Of a DNA stretch of 64,000 nucleotides, positions 53,501 through 64,000 are shown piece by piece (within the stretch, counting starts at the first letter, position 1; each line of letters begins with the position of its first letter). This DNA comes from Simmondsia chinensis. Its lineage: Eukaryota > Streptophyta > Magnoliopsida > Caryophyllales > Simmondsiaceae. The stretch is taken from positions 35,212,164 to 35,276,163 of the forward strand of contig JAGTTD010000011.1 of the NCBI GenBank assembly GCA_018398585.1. Direction: 5' to 3'. The position numbers and the translations under genes are program-made. The notes below the pieces were generated by a model that saw only the letters and a list, made by a program, of their open reading frames with translations, did not search any database and was not told where the DNA came from.

Positions 53501-55311
53501 GGATGAAGGATTAAGGATATATGCACTGATTGAACCGATACTTGTATTGATCATGCTTGATGCAAATTACAGGACTGGGAACAAGAAGCAAAAGCTGGGT
53601 ATAGCCAATCAAAATTGTCTAATCAGTGCAATCATAGGTAAGCTACACTTTTCGTGCATTTTGGCTATGGCTCTGGTCCTTTCTTTATCATTACTTCTTA
53701 TAATCAGCTATTCAACAAGTCTCTGGATCCAAAATTCATTATTATGGCATAAAGAAACATGCATATTGGGGAATTTTGAAGGACTTTGCTGCTCCTCTCC
53801 ATTCAAGCACAGTTTTTTTTGCATTTGTAACTCTAAGGGTCTGTTTGACCAAATCAACTAGTAAGCATTTATGCTATTGTTATGAGTGCTTGACTAATGT
53901 TTCAGAAAGTTGTTTTTTCCATCACTCTCACACAAACTGGCTAGTTATTCCCCCCTTTTTTTTTTTCTGTTTCAGGTATAAAATTTATGCAGAAGGATAT
54001 GCTTGGTCAGTGAGTTTAAAGTACATAATATCATGTGGGTCGCTTACATTGCTAATAAAACCACAATACGAAGACTTCTTTACTCGTGGCCTCGTTGAAA
54101 AGAAAAACTATTGGCTAGTCCCTCGGAATGATATGTGCATGTCTATAAAGCAGGCTGTTGAGTGGGGTAATGCACACCCTTCTGGGGTATGTTCTTCTTA
54201 CTTGACATTCTCTTCTCTTTTTGCGTTGTCATTTCACATGACCTCAATATGAAATGGTTATGGCCAATACTGAGTTAGTGCATGTTTGCCCAAGTTTTTT
54301 TCTCGAAAGAAAGTGCATTTTTTTAAAGGAAAAGGCACTTTTTCTAAGATTTGAGGGTGATTGGTCTAGAGAGAAAAGTGATTTTAAATGGAAGTATGAG
54401 CTGTTTTTTTGCTTTCAAGCAAAAGTAGAAAATTAGCACTTCTCTTTTAAAGTAGAAAATGGAAGCAGAAACTAAAAATTTTCAGACCAAAATACTCCTA
54501 AGGAAAGCACTCTTCAAAGGTACTTTAAAAAATTTAGCTTCACTTGTTTCTTATTCTATGCTAGCAATCTCTCTCATAGTAATTTGGAATCGCTATATCT
54601 AATACATTTGTGTTGCATTGTCCCTCGAATACGTGTCTTAATTCATAAATGAAAGTTCGTGGTCCTATTTCCTAGCCCTGACCCAGTAAGCCCATTAGGA
54701 AATTGAGTTTTTGGTGTATTCATATAACCTTTTATGTAGCTCCCCGTTGTATCATCTCCGTCAAATCTCAATGGATTCCTTTCTCCTTTGTCCTCAATTC
54801 GAAGTTGTGCCACATAAATCCATATGCTATCAGTTCCCCTTCTCTCTCTTCTTATCTCAGTTTCGGTCAAATGTGTTCTTTTGCATTTAAATCAAACCCA
54901 CCTCTTGAATATTTTGCCTAAGCTATTTGTGCTTGTGATCTTAAGACTCATGCCCATGCATTTTACCAACTCCTAAGTATTCATTTGAAACAGGCTGAGG
55001 CAATGGGAAAAGCAGGCCAAGACTTCATGGAGAGCTTAAGCATGGACAGAGTGTACGATTACATGTACCATCTCATATCAGAATACTCAAAACTCCAAGA
55101 TTTCAAGCCAAAACCACCTCCATCTGCTCAAGAAGTGTGCATGGATTCATTGCTGTGCTTCGCAGAGCCAAAGCAGAGGCAGTTTCTTGAGCAGTCGGCC
55201 ACATCCTTGTCACCAGCGCCCCCATGTCAGCTCCAAGACACGGACGAGAGGATCATCCGGAGATGGAAAAAGCTCAAGGAAAATGTCGTGAAAGATAATA
55301 TGGCCCATTAG
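50599..55311 (+). CDS. CAP10/KTEL-family O-glucosyltransferase-like protein
   Basis: A member of the Lipopolysaccharide-modifying/CAP10 family (DUF821), related to animal POGLUT1/Rumi, which adds glucose to serine in EGF repeats. Plant substrates are mostly unknown, possibly cell-wall glycans. Six exons (50599-50712, 51978-52546, 52924-53113, 53573-53637, 53976-54186, 54994-55311) join to 488 residues. Residues 18-38 form one membrane anchor (YILLSVCSLSFFSVAALLLL), so the protein is type II with a lumenal catalytic domain, presumably Golgi or ER. Family landmarks are FRWIHQDLEPW, DVDMMFDCMDKP, PDWSFWGWPEVNIGPWD, YAYWKGNPDV, YKIYAEGYAWSVSLKYIISCGS and EWGNAHP. Exons 1 and 2 meet at LLLLK/VADFAYQ; the exon 1 donor (AAG/GTTCTT) is weak. 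The leader carries (GA)n and (GTT)n microsatellites. Substrate specificity cannot be read from the sequence. Confidence 0.92.
51590..51720 (+). mobile_element. 5S-SINE family, 5'-truncated copy
   Basis: Within intron 1 of the glycosyltransferase gene, the body and tail of the family are recognisable: ggtcctcggacacaacttcc, agtaccctaaagggttaagg, ctgtatacatccccc, then a diverged 3' domain and ttgttgttattg. No 5S head and no secure target duplication. This is the most diverged of the nine copies. Confidence 0.6.
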
Positions 55312-55584
55312 CACAGAGAATGTGGAGATGTCTGAACACGTTGTCAGTTATACTGTGGAGTAGTTCATGTTGTGGTATATGTTACAGGAGGGAAGCTGAG
55401 ACCTGTTTGATTTATTAGAAATGGACTATACGCTGTGTGATATGTTACAACTTGTAAGAATTAGTGTTTTTTGACATAGTTAAGTCATATAGGGACCAAT
55501 TTTACAACAATTCTCCACCTTGGTACCTATATGGGTTAACTACTGGACATTCCCTAGTAATAGGAGCAAAACACATTGGGTTCG

Positions 55585-57420
55585 TCATCCATGATCCCAA
55601 TTACTTTGAACCAAGTTAATACATTTAAGTAACTTGTCCAAAGTCAAAATTTTTGTGCCCATATCCACTGGATTTTTAGCAGTAAAGATTTTTCGCAGTT
55701 CAACAGTGTTCCTTTCAAGCATGTCGTTTACAAAATTCCTCTTGACAGCTAAGTGCTTAGTCCTATCATGAAACACGGGGTTTTTACACAATGCAAGGGC
55801 TGATTGACTGTCCGAAAACAGTACAGGAGGCCCGTTATCGAAGTTTATTTCTGACAGTAAGCCTCTCAGCCAGATAGCCTCTTTTATGGCTTCTGTGAGG
55901 GCCTCAAATTCAGCCTCAGTGGTCGACAGCGCAGTCACAGGCTGCAACTTAGACTTCCAACAAATAGCTCCACCATTTAAAGTGTAAATGTAAGCACTAG
56001 TGGACCTCCTTTTATCTACGTCTCCCCCAAAGTCGGAATCGGTGTAACCTATCAATCTGAGGTAGGTTCTTGTCCGGCCAAAAGTAAGTCCCAGTTTATA
56101 GGTTTGTTTAATGTACCTTAACAGCCACTTAACTCCATCCCAATGTTCCTTTCCTGGGTTACTCATAAACCTAGACAAAACACTTAAAGGGAAAGCTAAG
56201 TTTGGACGTGTACAAGTCATAGCATACATTAAGGAACCTATAACATTAGCATATGGGACTCTTTCCATTTGTTTCTTTTCTATCTCATTCGTGGGACACT
56301 GTTGAACTGTATACTTATACTGACTTGCTAAGGGCAATTTTACAGGTTTACATTTAGACATGTTGAATCTAACCAATACCTTTTTCAAGTACCTTTGTTG
56401 AGATAAGTGCACTGTTCCAGCTACTGGATCCCTGGTAATTTCCATACCAAGTATCTTCTTGGCCTTCCCTAGATCTTTCATATCGAACTCAGCACAAAGC
56501 GTTAGTTTCAAGTCATTAATATGGTTCATGGATTTACTGGCCAGCAGCATATCATCCACATAAATCAGCAAATACAGTGCATCAACAATATCAGCATGTT
56601 TATAATAAAAACAAGTGTCACGTATCGATCTACTAAAGCCCCTACTTCTTATAAATTGGTCAAAACGTTTGTACCATTGTCTAGGGGATTGTTTTAAGCC
56701 ATATAAAGACCTCTTAAGTAGACAAACATGATTCTCATGGTTTGGTTCAATAAAGCCCTCAGGTTGGGCCATAAAGATTTCCTCATCCAGCTCACCATGA
56801 AGGAAAGCTGTTGTAACATCCATTTGTTCCAGAAATAGGCTAAACTTAGCCGTTAGTGCCATAAGTATTCTTATAGTTGTGTGCTTAACAACAGGAGAAA
56901 AAATCTCATTATAGTCTACCCCTTCTTTTTGTGAAAAACCTTTTGCAACTAGTCTAGCCTTGAACCTTGGCTGTCCAGATGATGTATCAAGTTCTTTTAC
57001 CTTATAAATCCACTTAGAACCTACCAACTTTCTATCCATTGGTTTAGGAACCAAAACCCAAGTTTTGTTCCTTTTGAGGCTCTCCATTTCCTCTGTCATG
57101 GCTTTGAGCCACTGTTCAGAGGCAGCCCCACTAATAGCCTGAATATAAGTGAGAGTTTCTGATTCTACATACTCTAGGGCAGCATTTAGAGCAAATGCAA
57201 TACGATCCGCACTGCCAAACCTGACTGGTGCCCTAATTTCTCTCCTCTCCCTATCCCTAGCTAGTTGGTAGTTTGATAGGTCCGTTTGTTCAATTGTTTC
57301 TTGAGGTTCAGTGCTCCCTTCAGCACTGTCGGTCACCTCTTCCTCAGGATTTAAGGTCTGGTTTTCCTGGTATATAGGCTCTAGTAGGCTGATCTCGAAC
57401 TCGTAGAGTTCAGGATCAAA
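55585..57420 (-). pseudogene. copia reverse transcriptase and RNase H
   Basis: The second large frame, open from about 57420 (no ATG at its head; first listed start a GTG at 57336) to a stop at 55585, some 600 residues. Reverse transcriptase motifs include FSPVVKHTTIRILMAL, LYGLKQSPRQWYKRFD and the catalytic LLIYVDDMLLA. RNase H shows GYTDSDFGGDVDKRRSTSAY and ALSTTEAEFEALTEA. The catalytic Asp and Glu residues look intact. It should be the continuation of the gag-integrase frame but is shifted by one base relative to it. Confidence 0.85.
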
Positions 57421-59615
57421 CTTCCTAGGGTTTGAGGAAGTGGTTGCTTTTTCTCCAAGTAAGGGATTTCCTCTTCATTAAAGGTCACATCCCTACTAAT
57501 TATGATTTTGGTCCTGTTTCCATCCCTAACACCCACCCTATACCCCTTTACACCATCCGGATAGCCTAGAAAAATACCTTTTACAGCCCTGGGTTCAAGT
57601 TTTCCTTTAGATTGATGTGCATACGCAGCACATCCAAAGACCTTTAAAATAGAATAGTCGCTTGTTTTTCCAGTCCATTTTTCCTCAGGGGTTTTAAAGT
57701 CAATTGCAGAGGAGGGAGTTTGATTAATTAGATAATATGCAGTAGCTAGAGCCTCCCCCCAAAATTTTTTACCAAGTCCTGATGCAAATAACATGCATCT
57801 TACCCTGTCTAGGAGCGTACGGTTCATTCTTTCAACTAGTCCATTTTGTTGGGGAGTTTTCGTAACAGTGTTGTGTCTCTTAATACCATTTTGAGCACAT
57901 AAACTATCAAATTCAGTGTTTATATATTCAAGTCTATTATCAGTTCTAAGTACCTTAATCTTCCTACCTGTTTGATTTTCTATAAGGTTCTTCCACCTAA
58001 CAAAGGCACTAAAACATTCATCCTTTGTTTTAAGTAGGTAAACCCAAACCTTCCTAGAGAAATCATCTACCATAGATAGGAAGTAGTATGCTCCACCTAA
58101 AGTGGGTACCCTTGCTGGTCCCCACAGATCAGAGTGGATATAGTCTACCGGTGACTTAGTTATATGGATTTCAGATTTAAAAGATAGTTTATGATGTTTT
58201 CCAAATATGCATGACTCACAGAAATCAGGTTTAGACACATAACCACCCCCCAACAGCCCCCTCTTGTTCAGCTCATTCAGGCCCCTCTCTGATACATGTC
58301 CTAATCTTTTGTGCCAAAGGTTGGTTAGGTCAGTTTTCTCTACAATAGAGCAGCCAGCAGGAACTACGTCACCTCTAAGCACATATAGACCGTTCTTGAC
58401 CTCTCCTCTTAGCATTACAAGGGAACCCTTAAGGACCTTCATTACCCCCTGTTGTGCCTTTAAGGTCATACCAACCTGGTCTAATTGTCCTAGAGAAATT
58501 AGGTTCCTTCTAAGTTCAGGCACATGCCTAACTCCCTTTAGGGTAAAGTCAATCCCATTTGACCCTTTAACCCTAACTGACCCTATCCCAACTACTTGGC
58601 ATCCGTGGTTATTTCCCAACAGCACCTTTCCCCCAGCTACAGTTCGGTATTCAGTAAAGAAGGATCTATCTGAAGTCATATGGAAGCTACACTCTGAGTC
58701 TAGAACCCACTCCTGTGTAGTTTGGTCTGTGGATACTACTAATACTTCAGCGGAGTCATATCTGTCATTAAATTCAGTGTTGTCAGTTGTGCCGTTAAAC
58801 TTTCTTTGGTAATCTGGACAGTATCTTTTAGTGTGTCCTAGTTTACCACACTCATAACATTTTACTTTACTACAATCTCTTCTACGTCTTGAACTAGATC
58901 TGTTTCGACTCTTACTTCTTCTCCTATCTTTATTGTTGTAGTTATTATGGTTGTTATGATTGTTATGGTTGTTATGGTTGTCTCGAGTCTTTCTCCTGCC
59001 CCTGACTGACAGCCCTTCCCCACTGTTACTGGTTGGTGGGTACTTCCCTTCCTTCCTAAGTTCTAGGATCTTGGATCTTAGGGCCTTTGTAACGTCTTTC
59101 AGTGCTACAGTGTCACGTCCATATCTTAGTGTGTCTTTAAAGGACCTAAGATATTTAGGTAAGGCACATAGCAACAATACAGCCAACAATTCATCAGCAA
59201 CAGTAACTTTAACGTTTTCTAGATCTTGACAGATTTTATGGAACTCATCTATAGAGTCCTCTAGGGGTTTAGTCTCACTCACCTTAAAGGTGAAAAGGGA
59301 TTCCATGCACAGCATCCTATTGGACAATGACTCAGACTTATAGATTTCCTCTAACTTAGCCCATATATCTGCTATGGTCTTTTCAAAGCGGATCTGATTA
59401 AGTACCGAGTTATCAAGACTAAGTAATAAAGAAGCATAAGCTTTATGTTCGATTTCTACTTTCTCCTTTTCAGTTAGATAAGTTGGTTGATCCTTTTTGG
59501 GCAAAAGTGCAGTTCCAGCACCTTGTGCCATAAGGATTGCTTTCATTTTTAGTTTCCATAGATTGAAATCATTCCTACCGTCAAACTTTTCAATATCAAC
59601 CATAGCAGACGCCAT
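57381..59615 (-). pseudogene. copia gag, protease and integrase
   Basis: A 744-residue frame from the ATG at 59615. Order: gag (FDGRNDFNLWKLKMKAIL), an Asn/His-rich low-complexity segment, zinc knuckle CYECGKLGHTKRYC, protease, GAG-pre-integrase (NLWHKRLGHVSERGL, CESCIFGKHHK) and the integrase core (HSDLWGP, SMVDDFSRKVWVYLL, QQNGLVERMNRTL). The protease active site reads DSE where copia elements have DSG. The integrase word reads TDNRLEY where the second catalytic Asp is usually followed by NG. The frame ends at 57381 in an unrelated 20-residue tail after a frameshift near 57420-57450. Confidence 0.85.
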
Positions 59616-59643
59616 ACTGTTTCTTTAAGGTAAAGAACCTGAC

Positions 59644-59655
59644 GCTCTGATACCA
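59644..59655 (-). other. tRNA-Met primer-binding site of the copia element
   Basis: On the minus strand TGGTATCAGAGC, the standard plant primer site, 29 bp upstream of the gag ATG at 59615. Two bases further out, ...CTCCACCA could be the LTR end. Confidence 0.75.
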
Positions 59656-59657
59656 CT

Positions 59658-60560
59658 TGGTGGAGATGCGGGGTAAATGAAACAGTATGCCACTTGTAGA
59701 TCAAATATTATAGATCAAAGGGTGTAAATGTCAAGTGGCATAAGTTGTAATTTTTTTAGGTAAAGTTATTTTTGGAAGCAGCAGTTAAAATTCATTTAAA
59801 TAAAGGTCATGTGGTAAGGTGACTTTGCTGCCCCTGCCCGTGTGCTAAATTTACCTACCGTGCCACTGCCCGAAGCTTCTCAAGGAAGCTACCCAGATTC
59901 GGTTATTGATGGCTGACACGCGTCAGCCATCTGGGACTACTATTTGTGTTTCTTGTGGGCTTTTATGGACCGTTGATCTGGATCGTACGAACGGCCGAGA
60001 TTGAACCTGGAGCCTTGCCACGGATCGGGGTTCTGTTGCCTATATATACCGACCCTTTTTAGGGTTTGTCGTATGCTTTTGCATTTCTCTCTGTTTTCTC
60101 ATCAGCCACCGCCTTTTTTCATTTTGCTCTGGCGATCTTGAGGCGATCGAAGGCAATTGAGTAAATCCGTGGGCGTTAAGGCTTGCTCGTTCAAATCTTG
60201 GTAGTTTGGAGCACGTATGAAGCCTTGTAGGCTTCGGTTGTGAGCTTTCTCTTCCCTTACTCTTTATTTCGTTCGTCTTTAGGTTTCTGTCTTAGAAGCC
60301 TTAAGGATCGGTTTGTATAAAATTGTATATCTTGAATTCTGGTCTGTAATACTTGAACTCGACTTATAGTGGATAGACTTCCCTAGAAATAGGGAGCCGT
60401 GGAGTAGGTCCTTCTTTAAAGGCTGAACCACGTAAAATCTCGTTGTTATCGCTGTGTTCTTTGTGCATGTGTTCGGTGTTGGATGAATCTTGCTAAACTA
60501 CAGTTACAGGTTTCTTGAACAAGATCTGAAGTATTGAATGTTTGTTGTTATTGACGTTTT
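59658..60560 (+). repeat. LTR-like segment in the opposite orientation to the copia genes
   Basis: The segment reads as an LTR in plus orientation. A tatatata box at about 60041 is followed by a leader-like ctctctgttttctcatcagc. A U5-like stretch at 60395-60460 reads ccgtggagtaggtccttctt then ggctgaaccacgtaaaatct, a phrase typical of plant copia LTRs. The adjacent gag-pol, however, runs on the minus strand. Near its left edge lie two short perfect inverted repeats (catactgtttc 59613-59623 with 59679-59689; tatgccacttg 59686-59696 with 59732-59742). The boundaries are uncertain, and the segment could be a separate solo LTR. Confidence 0.4.
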
Positions 60561-61699
60561 TAAAGAACTAAAGTTAATAAGTTTAAACCCTAGAAATACG
60601 ACCTAAAACTTAACAGTGTTTAGGTTATAGGATATTTGCAGCTTCCCTAAACCCAATAAAGAAGTTATTTTGTTTTCTTTATTACTCTATGACTTTGGGT
60701 TATTTACCTTTGTTTTTCCATTTTTAAATAAACCTAAGAGGGTACTAACACGAAAGTACCGGATCCCATTAGAACTCTAAAGTTAAGCATGCTTGTATAA
60801 GAGTAGTACAAAGATATGTGACTTTCTGAAAAGTCCCCGTGTTGCATCCCTTAGGTTGGGGGTTCTTGGAAACAGCCTCTGTTCAGGTTAGCATTCTGAA
60901 AGGAGGAAGGTTACGTAATTTCACCCTCCAACCTTGCTTAGGTAGGAGTTTTTAGGGCACTAAAAATATTTTTTTTTTCTGTTTTTTTATTTTTAAATGA
61001 AGGTGTGCTTCTACTTTAATTATCCTTAGTGTACTGTTTAAGTGGGGTTACAGTTGCACACGCCCTGCACATTTGAGTGGCAAAATGAAAGTGACATCTT
61101 AAGATATTCTTATTTAAAACTAATTTCTTTCTCAAATTAAAAAAATCTAAGGCGATGTTCAATATGCGGAAAGTAGGACCGGAAGGTAGGGATTTGCTCT
61201 CTTGTTTGGTTGGCAAATAGTTGACAAAATGAGAGAAGTAGAATTTTAGCAATTTCAACTTCCTTCAAAACGTAATAAATAAATAACTTAGCCTTTTTTA
61301 TGTAAGTTTTAATTTCCTTTTTTTAACTAGTATTAGAAAGGGAGTTCTATTTTTCATTCAGGTAACCAAACATTTGGTATCTATGTCCCGAAAAGTTAAT
61401 ATAAAAATTAAATTTTTAAAAAATATAACTTTTATTAAGATTTAATTTATATGGAAGTCAAACAAGACTTAAAATATGGATTTTTTGTTTTAATAACAAA
61501 AATATGGAATTTATGAATGTATGTAAGTGGAATGGCTGCTAGCGGGTCAAAGCAGGGTGCCCATAAACTTTTCTACCGAATGTGGAGTGGCTGCATCAGA
61601 TTCCACTCTGAAGCAGGGGAGCGGCTTCGCTGTTATTTATTTACTTGATCTTATTCAAATTAGAGTCTCATTTTTCTCTTTTATTTATAATGGTCTATA
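60561..61699. other. Spacer with one SINE
   Basis: AT-rich spacer. The 5S-derived SINE at 60730-60988 is the only feature I can support; the remainder, including the short GC-rich stretch near 61530-61630, shows no gene. Confidence 0.5.
60730..60988 (+). mobile_element. 5S-derived SINE, full-length but degraded
   Basis: Starts ctaagagggtactaacacga, then the 5S head (gtaccggatcccattagaac, aaagttaagcatgcttgtat, gagtagtac, cgtgttgcatcccttaggtt), the body (gaaacagcctctgttcaggt, gcattctgaaaggagga) and a diverged 3' domain with a T-rich tail. The 10-bp repeats atttttaaat at 60720-60729 and 60989-60998 are the likely target duplication, though they are low in complexity. The internal promoter boxes carry several substitutions. 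Confidence 0.75.
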
Positions 61700-64000
61700 A
61701 TAATTATAAAGTCTGGAAAAAAAGCATATATGGCCCTTAAGATTGATCTTAGTAAAGCTTATGACCAAGTCAACTGGAATTTTCTAGAGGGGGTTCTGGT
61801 CAAACTTGGGATGTCGGGGTCTTTCATTCATCGCATTATGGCTTGTGTGAGATCAGTATCGGTTAATCCCGTGGTCAATGGGACACGCCTTTCATCGATC
61901 CAATTAGGGCGGGGACTGAGACAGGGGGATCCGCTGTCACCTTATCTCTTTATTATAGTTATGGAAGTGCTTTCCATACTTATCGATAGGGCGGTGACTG
62001 ACCTTAGGTGGTGTCCGTTTAACATTTCTCCTCATTCTCTTCTCCTTTCGCACCTTTTCTTTGCGGATGATTGTCTGTTTGTATGTGAGGCTAATCTCGG
62101 TGTAATCAGGGAGGTTAAACGGGTCATTGAGTCTTTCTGTGAGGCATCAGGGCAAAGTGTTAATTTCGACAAGTCTAGTACTTTCTTTTCCAGTAATTCT
62201 CCTAGAGAGTTGCGCCGTGCTTGAATGGGTTTCCTTGGGGTTAAACCACTTGATCCAGATGAGAAATATTTGGGATTGCGCATGTTGTGGGGCCAAAACA
62301 AGCAAAGTCTGGTTAGCTTTTTGTTCGATAAAATAAAGTGCAATCTTGGAAGTTGTCTTTGTTGTCTCACGCGGGTAGGGAGGTCCTCATAAAGTCAGTT
62401 CTTAGTGTTATCCCTCAATATATTTTTCATTGCTTCAAAATCTCGACAGCTATGTGTAGGAAGATTAATGGCTTAATAGCTAAGTTCTGGTGGAGGGGTC
62501 GGTATGATGATGGGGCGCACATTCATTGGGTGGGGTGGAATCGTTTGGCTTGTCCTAAGGGGTGTGGTGGAATGGGTTTCCGGGATTTGGAAGGGGTTAA
62601 TACTTCTATGTTAGCGAACCAGGTGTGGCGTATGTTGGATAGCCCAAATTCTTTTTGGGTTAGAGTTGTGAGAGGTATTTACTTTCCGGACGGTGATTTG
62701 TTATGCGCTAGGACGGGTTCGTGGCCCTCCTGGTCGTGGAGAAGCTGTTTAGTGGGGCAGGACTTTTTAGCTAAAGGTTTACGCTGGCAGGTCAGTAATG
62801 GCCAGTCTATCTACACATGGGATGAGAGATGGATCTCGACGGGTCTTTCTCCTCCCTCACAAAGGGAGGCGGTTCAGCTGGGGTTAGTTAGGGTTGCGGA
62901 TCTTTTACTTCCAGGGATGCGCTCTTGGAATTCTATTGCTTTGTTTCGCCTATTTGGGACACCGGTCCCATCTATTAGAGGAATTCCAATTTCTCACCCA
63001 GATTCCAATGATAAACTCATTTGGGCATGGAACAAAAAGGGGGTCTTAAAGGTCAAACAGGGTTACGCGTAGTGGTGTCTTGATACTGTGACTGATGGTA
63101 TGCGGTCTCGGGCTTCATCTTCCTATGTCCCAGACCGACAATTTATGAAAATTCTTTGGCAGGCGCCTGTTCCTCCTAAAGTTCGGGTCTTCCTGTGGAG
63201 AGTTAATAATGCCTTAGCATGTAATGTTAATCTTGTGCATCGAGGGGTTTCTATCTCGAGTTCATGCCCTAGGTGTGAACATCATCCTGAAACTATTGAT
63301 CATATCCTCTTTATATGTCCTTTTACGAAAGCAGTTTGGTTTTGTTCGAATGCGGGTTATAAGTCAGATTTGATCGGGTTTCCTGGGTTCCCTAAGTGGT
63401 GGGGGACTTTTATGGCCTCGTTTGCGCAGAATGCTGATTTTGTTACTGAGATTATTTATATTTGTTGGTGGATATGGAAGGCGAGATGCCGGTTTGTTTT
63501 GCAGGGCTTGAAAGATGATCCTTTATGGGTTGCTCGTCAAGCGGAAACCGAAGCCTCTTTGTTTTCACGCCTTGCTCTGGGTGACACTCCAGCCTCGGCC
63601 CGTGATACTGTTCGGTGGGTTCCTCCTCCTCTTGGTGTGCTCAAACTTAATGTTGATGCCAGCTGGTCTGATATTCGATACCCGGCCTCTCTTGCTGTGG
63701 TGGCTCGTAATTCATCGGGAGTGGTAGTGGATGGTTGGTGCGGATCTGTTTTTGCTTCGTCCCCTTTAGTTGCGGAATGTTGTGCTCTGCCAGCAGCTTG
63801 CTTTTTAGCTTAACGAAAAGGTTTAATGACATTTGTCTTCGAATCGGACTCTCTTGAAGTCATACAAGCAGTGAAGTCAACGGGGAGGCCACCGTGGGGG
63901 ATAGCGGCTATTGTTGATGACATTAAGCTTTTATGTTCTGTTTTAAGTTCTTTCTCCTTTTCTTGGGTCCCTCGGAATGCTAACGTTGTAGCTCACGAGG
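61700..64000 (+). pseudogene. LINE retrotransposon (reverse transcriptase to RNase H), 5'-truncated and broken
   Basis: A non-LTR retrotransposon of the plant LINE type, incomplete at both ends: the endonuclease and first part of the reverse transcriptase are missing, and the window ends inside RNase H. Seen in order: reverse transcriptase core (MALKIDLSKAYDQVNW, GLRQGDPLSPYLF, catalytic FFADDCLFV), thumb and connection (LLSHAGREVLIKSVLSVIPQY, KFWWRGRYDD), the zinc-binding zf-RVT module (PPKVRVFLWRVNNALA, CPRCEHHPETIDHILFICPF), then RNase H (KLNVDASW, VAECCAL, FESDSLEVIQAV). Three in-frame stops (TGA at 62222, TAG at 63070, TAA at 63811) and a frameshift near 62337 inactivate it. Between these the frame is clean, so the decay is recent. 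Confidence 0.9.

Larger units (their letters stand above)
55512..59655 (-). mobile_element. Ty1/copia retrotransposon, damaged, internal region
   Basis: The internal region of a copia element in minus orientation. The tRNA primer site TGGTATCAGAGC lies at 59655-59644 upstream of gag, and a ggtggaga polypurine-like word at 55519-55512 downstream of RNase H. Coding sequence runs gag, protease, integrase, reverse transcriptase, RNase H, the copia order. A frameshift between the two large frames and two altered catalytic motifs make it inactive. I could not find a matched pair of LTRs: the sequence past either end differs. It lies 200 bp downstream of the glycosyltransferase gene, tail to tail. 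Confidence 0.85.

Noticed and set aside
55312..55511. A 3' LTR of the copia element
   Set aside because: Sequence beyond the polypurine-like word starts ttgttgtaaaattggtccc on the minus strand, but no second copy of it was found beyond the primer site, so an LTR cannot be delimited.
58264..58812. Plus-strand frame over the copia gag-integrase region
   Set aside because: It is an antisense shadow of the copia frame with no independent domain.
1..64000. CRISPR array, bacterial operon or organellar insertion
   Set aside because: No regularly spaced repeats, no Shine-Dalgarno-led gene strings and no chloroplast or mitochondrial gene sequence were seen. All repeats are transposon-derived or microsatellite.

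Overview
The window is nuclear DNA of a flowering plant, most likely a eudicot. Genes are split by GT-AG introns (and two GC-AG introns), the spacers are AT-rich and full of transposable elements, and every protein-coding gene has its closest recognisable relatives in plants. No species can be named from the sequence alone.

Seven host genes can be assembled exon by exon into clean reading frames. In order they are: a non-specific phospholipase C of the NPC2 type (+, 2024-6151); a plastid-type cis-prenyltransferase (-, 7514-12552); the UV-damage sensor DDB2 with its plant-specific zinc knuckle (+, 17725-23711); a small NudC/CS-domain co-chaperone like NUDCD2 (+, 30856-33802); a secretory cyclophilin of the CYP20-1/ROC7 type (-, 35436-39824); a membrane RING E3 ligase of the APD family (+, 42836-47835); and a CAP10/KTEL O-glucosyltransferase-like type II membrane protein (+, 50599-55311). 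From memory, cis-prenyltransferase, DDB2, NudC and ROC7 also lie close together on Arabidopsis chromosome 5 (At5g58770, 58760, 58740, 58710), so 7.5-40 kb looks like an old conserved block. The products act in different pathways (lipid turnover, polyprenol synthesis, DNA repair, protein folding, ubiquitination, glycosylation); nothing suggests co-regulation as a cluster.

The mobile fraction is rich. A non-autonomous LTR retrotransposon at 24486-27797 (minus orientation, perfect 5-bp target duplication, primer-binding site and polypurine tract) carries, instead of gag-pol, one long frame with two tandem PTB-type RNA-recognition motifs. At least nine copies of a SINE family are scattered through introns and spacers. 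Its head is 5S rRNA and its tail resembles the conserved 3' domain of plant Au/Angio-type SINEs; seven copies still show target-site duplications. There are also a solo LTR with perfect 5-bp duplication (14612-15650) inserted into a decayed LINE RNase H region, a second small solo LTR in an APD intron, a relict copia LTR plus primer site (about 41860-42331), a damaged Ty1/copia element (55512-59655, minus), a damaged LINE running off the right end (61700-64000) and many foldback or TIR elements.

The most interesting items are the RRM-bearing LTR element, the 5S-derived SINE family, the two GC-AG introns in one gene, the duplicated splice donor in DDB2 and the 812-bp TIR element with a perfect 32-bp GC-rich inverted repeat inside the prenyltransferase intron.
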